DNA of 8,340 nucleotides. It comes from UBA7236 sp036734545. GTDB lineage: Bacteria > Bacteroidota > Bacteroidia > Chitinophagales > BACL12. The position numbers and the translations under genes are program-made. The notes under the pieces are model-generated. The model ran no database searches. It was not told where the DNA came from and worked only from the letters and a program-made list of their open reading frames with translations. Location: NCBI GenBank assembly GCA_036734545.1, contig DAIMYJ010000112.1, positions 1 through 8,340 on the forward strand, written 5' to 3'. Positions 7,499-8,340 of the stretch are shown here, in pieces. Positions within the stretch are counted from its first letter, which is position 1; each line of letters starts with the position of its first letter.

Positions 7499-7506
7499 TA
7501 TCTTTA
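7499..7506 (+). promoter_or_regulatory. Bacteroidota -7 promoter element before recO
   Basis: TATCTTTA matches TAnnTTTG in seven of eight positions. It ends 7 bases before the recO GTG, so transcription would start about 3-4 bases ahead of the start codon. No clear -33 TTTG is seen upstream. Read-through from porZ across the 62-base gap is an alternative source of recO mRNA. Confidence 0.45.
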
Positions 7507-7513
7507 TCCTGCA

Positions 7514-8233
7514 GTGCTGCACAAAACACGCGGTATCGTTCTCCGCACCACGAAGTATGGTGACACCAGTGTGATCGTGAAGATCTATACGGAACACTTC
7601 GGTGTGCAGAGTTATATCGTGAACAGCGTGCGCTCCGTTAAAGGGAAGGGCAAAGCCTCCTTATATCAGCACGGCAATTTGCTCGACCTGGTGGTGTATT
7701 ACAAAGACCAGGGCAATATTTTCCGCATCAGCGAATGTCAGTTCGCACAATTGTATCAGGATATACCGTTTCAGGTAGTGAAGGGCGCCATGTTATTATT
7801 CTATGTGGAGGTGCTCAACAAAGTGCTGCCCGACCACGATCCCAATGCGTCGCTGTTCGATTTTATTTTCAGCAGTTTTATCGACCTTGATCAAACCGAT
7901 CGTCCGCTGGGCAATCATCCCGTGTGGTTTTTACTGGGCTTGTGTAAATATCTCGGCTTTTATCCCGAAGTTGCTGAAGGCAAATATTTCGATCTGCGCG
8001 AAGGCGCCAGCGCGGAGGCGATGCCGGCGCATCCGGATTTTTTATCCGAGCAGCAAACGCAGGCACTGCGACAATGCATTGAACCGCAATTGCGCAATTA
8101 CGATCAGCTCATGATCTCTGCTGCGCAGCGCAGACCACTATTACATCATTTGCTGCGCTACTACCAACTCCACCTCACCGGCTTCGGCACTCTCCGTTCC
8201 ATCGATGTGCTCGAGTCTGTTTTTCATTCCTGA
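7514..8233 (+). CDS. recO: DNA recombination and repair protein RecO, 239 aa
   Basis: RecO works in the cytoplasm in the RecFOR pathway. It binds single-stranded DNA and SSB and, with RecR, loads RecA onto gaps. The N-terminus is diagnostic: Met-Leu-His-Lys-Thr-Arg-Gly-Ile-Val-Leu-Arg-Thr followed by Tyr-Gly-Asp-Thr-Ser, the opening of the RecO OB fold, which spans about residues 1-80. The rest (about 85-239) is the helical RecO C-terminal domain, with Asn-His-Pro-Val-Trp-Phe-Leu-Leu-Gly-Leu (134-143) and a Gly-Phe-Tyr-Pro turn at 148-151. The four-cysteine zinc site found in many RecO proteins is absent; only Cys-75, Cys-144 and Cys-188 are present, as I expect for the Bacteroidota form. Length is typical for the phylum. 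The start is GTG, set by the family N-terminus. It follows porZ in the same direction after 62 bases and has its own promoter-like element very close to the start. Confidence 0.94.
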   Translation: MLHKTRGIVLRTTKYGDTSVIVKIYTEHFGVQSYIVNSVRSVKGKGKASLYQHGNLLDLVVYYKDQGNIFRISECQFAQLYQDIPFQVVKGAMLLFYVEVLNKVLPDHDPNASLFDFIFSSFIDLDQTDRPLGNHPVWFLLGLCKYLGFYPEVAEGKYFDLREGASAEAMPAHPDFLSEQQTQALRQCIEPQLRNYDQLMISAAQRRPLLHHLLRYYQLHLTGFGTLRSIDVLESVFHS

Positions 8234-8295
8234 AGAGCATTTTTCTGATCACATTATTCTTCATGGTCTCGTGACTATTGCTTCGATTGTTATTT

Positions 8296-8323
8296 TCCAC
8301 CTTTTCCTTGATGAAAAGGTGGA
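8296..8323. repeat. Hairpin resembling a dispersed Bacteroidota repeat
   Basis: TCCACCTTTTC and GAAAAGGTGGA form a perfect 11-bp stem around the 6-base loop CTTGAT, followed by AGCCAAAAATCA. No T tract follows on either strand, so it is not a standard terminator. The sequence, including the AGCCAAAAATCA tail, resembles a motif I recall from intergenic regions and dubious short ORFs of many Bacteroidota genomes, where one frame reads HLFLDEKVEPKI. The element may continue past the window edge. The rest of 8234-8340 shows no gene or other signal. Confidence 0.55.
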
Positions 8324-8340
8324 GCCAAAAATCACGGGCT

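Noticed and set aside
8296..8323. Intrinsic terminator of recO
   Set aside because: The stem is strong, but the sequence after it is AGCCAAAAATC on the plus strand and AAAATAACAA on the minus strand, with no T tract in either direction.
1..8340. Mobile element, CRISPR array, tRNA or defence system
   Set aside because: I saw no transposase, integrase, regular direct-repeat array, tRNA-like cloverleaf or known defence gene. All long open frames are accounted for by six ordinary genes.

Overview
The window looks like ordinary chromosomal DNA from a member of the Bacteroidota. The signals are: signal peptides ending in Ala-Gln, a type IX secretion protein (PorZ) carrying the phylum's C-terminal secretion domain, Bacteroidota-style -7 promoter elements (TATCTTT) in front of most genes, and a RecO of the Bacteroidota type. 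Base composition is roughly balanced, which with the RecO and promoter style would fit a Chitinophagales or Sphingobacteriales-like lineage. That finer placement is an inference only.

Layout. Positions 5-2411 hold three plus-strand genes for exported proteins: a small secreted protein of unknown function, a probable lipoprotein alpha/beta hydrolase, and a small outer-membrane beta-barrel protein. The second and third each have their own promoter-like element, so they need not form one operon. At 2451-4955, on the minus strand and convergent with the barrel gene, lies a 12-helix RND/MMPL-type transporter. A 168-base divergent intergenic region (4956-5123) separates it from porZ. That region carries the transporter promoter and two short palindromes. 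porZ (5124-7451, plus strand) encodes a two-propeller cell-surface component of the type IX secretion system. recO (7514-8233, plus strand) encodes a recombination mediator. The last 107 bases contain no gene but hold an 11-bp hairpin that looks like a dispersed Bacteroidota repeat.

How the genes fit together. Five of the six products act in the envelope. PorZ belongs to the type IX secretion attachment complex. The transporter probably moves a lipid or other hydrophobic molecule. The first three proteins are exported to the periplasm or outer membrane. No shared pathway links them all on sequence evidence. porZ next to recO is an arrangement I recall from other Bacteroidota and is probably conserved gene order, not a functional pair.

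I found no mobile element, CRISPR array, tRNA, rRNA or clear novel system. The points most worth a second look are the palindromes between the divergent genes, the one-sided loss of the expected membrane aspartate in the transporter, the near-leaderless GTG start of recO, and the terminal repeat.
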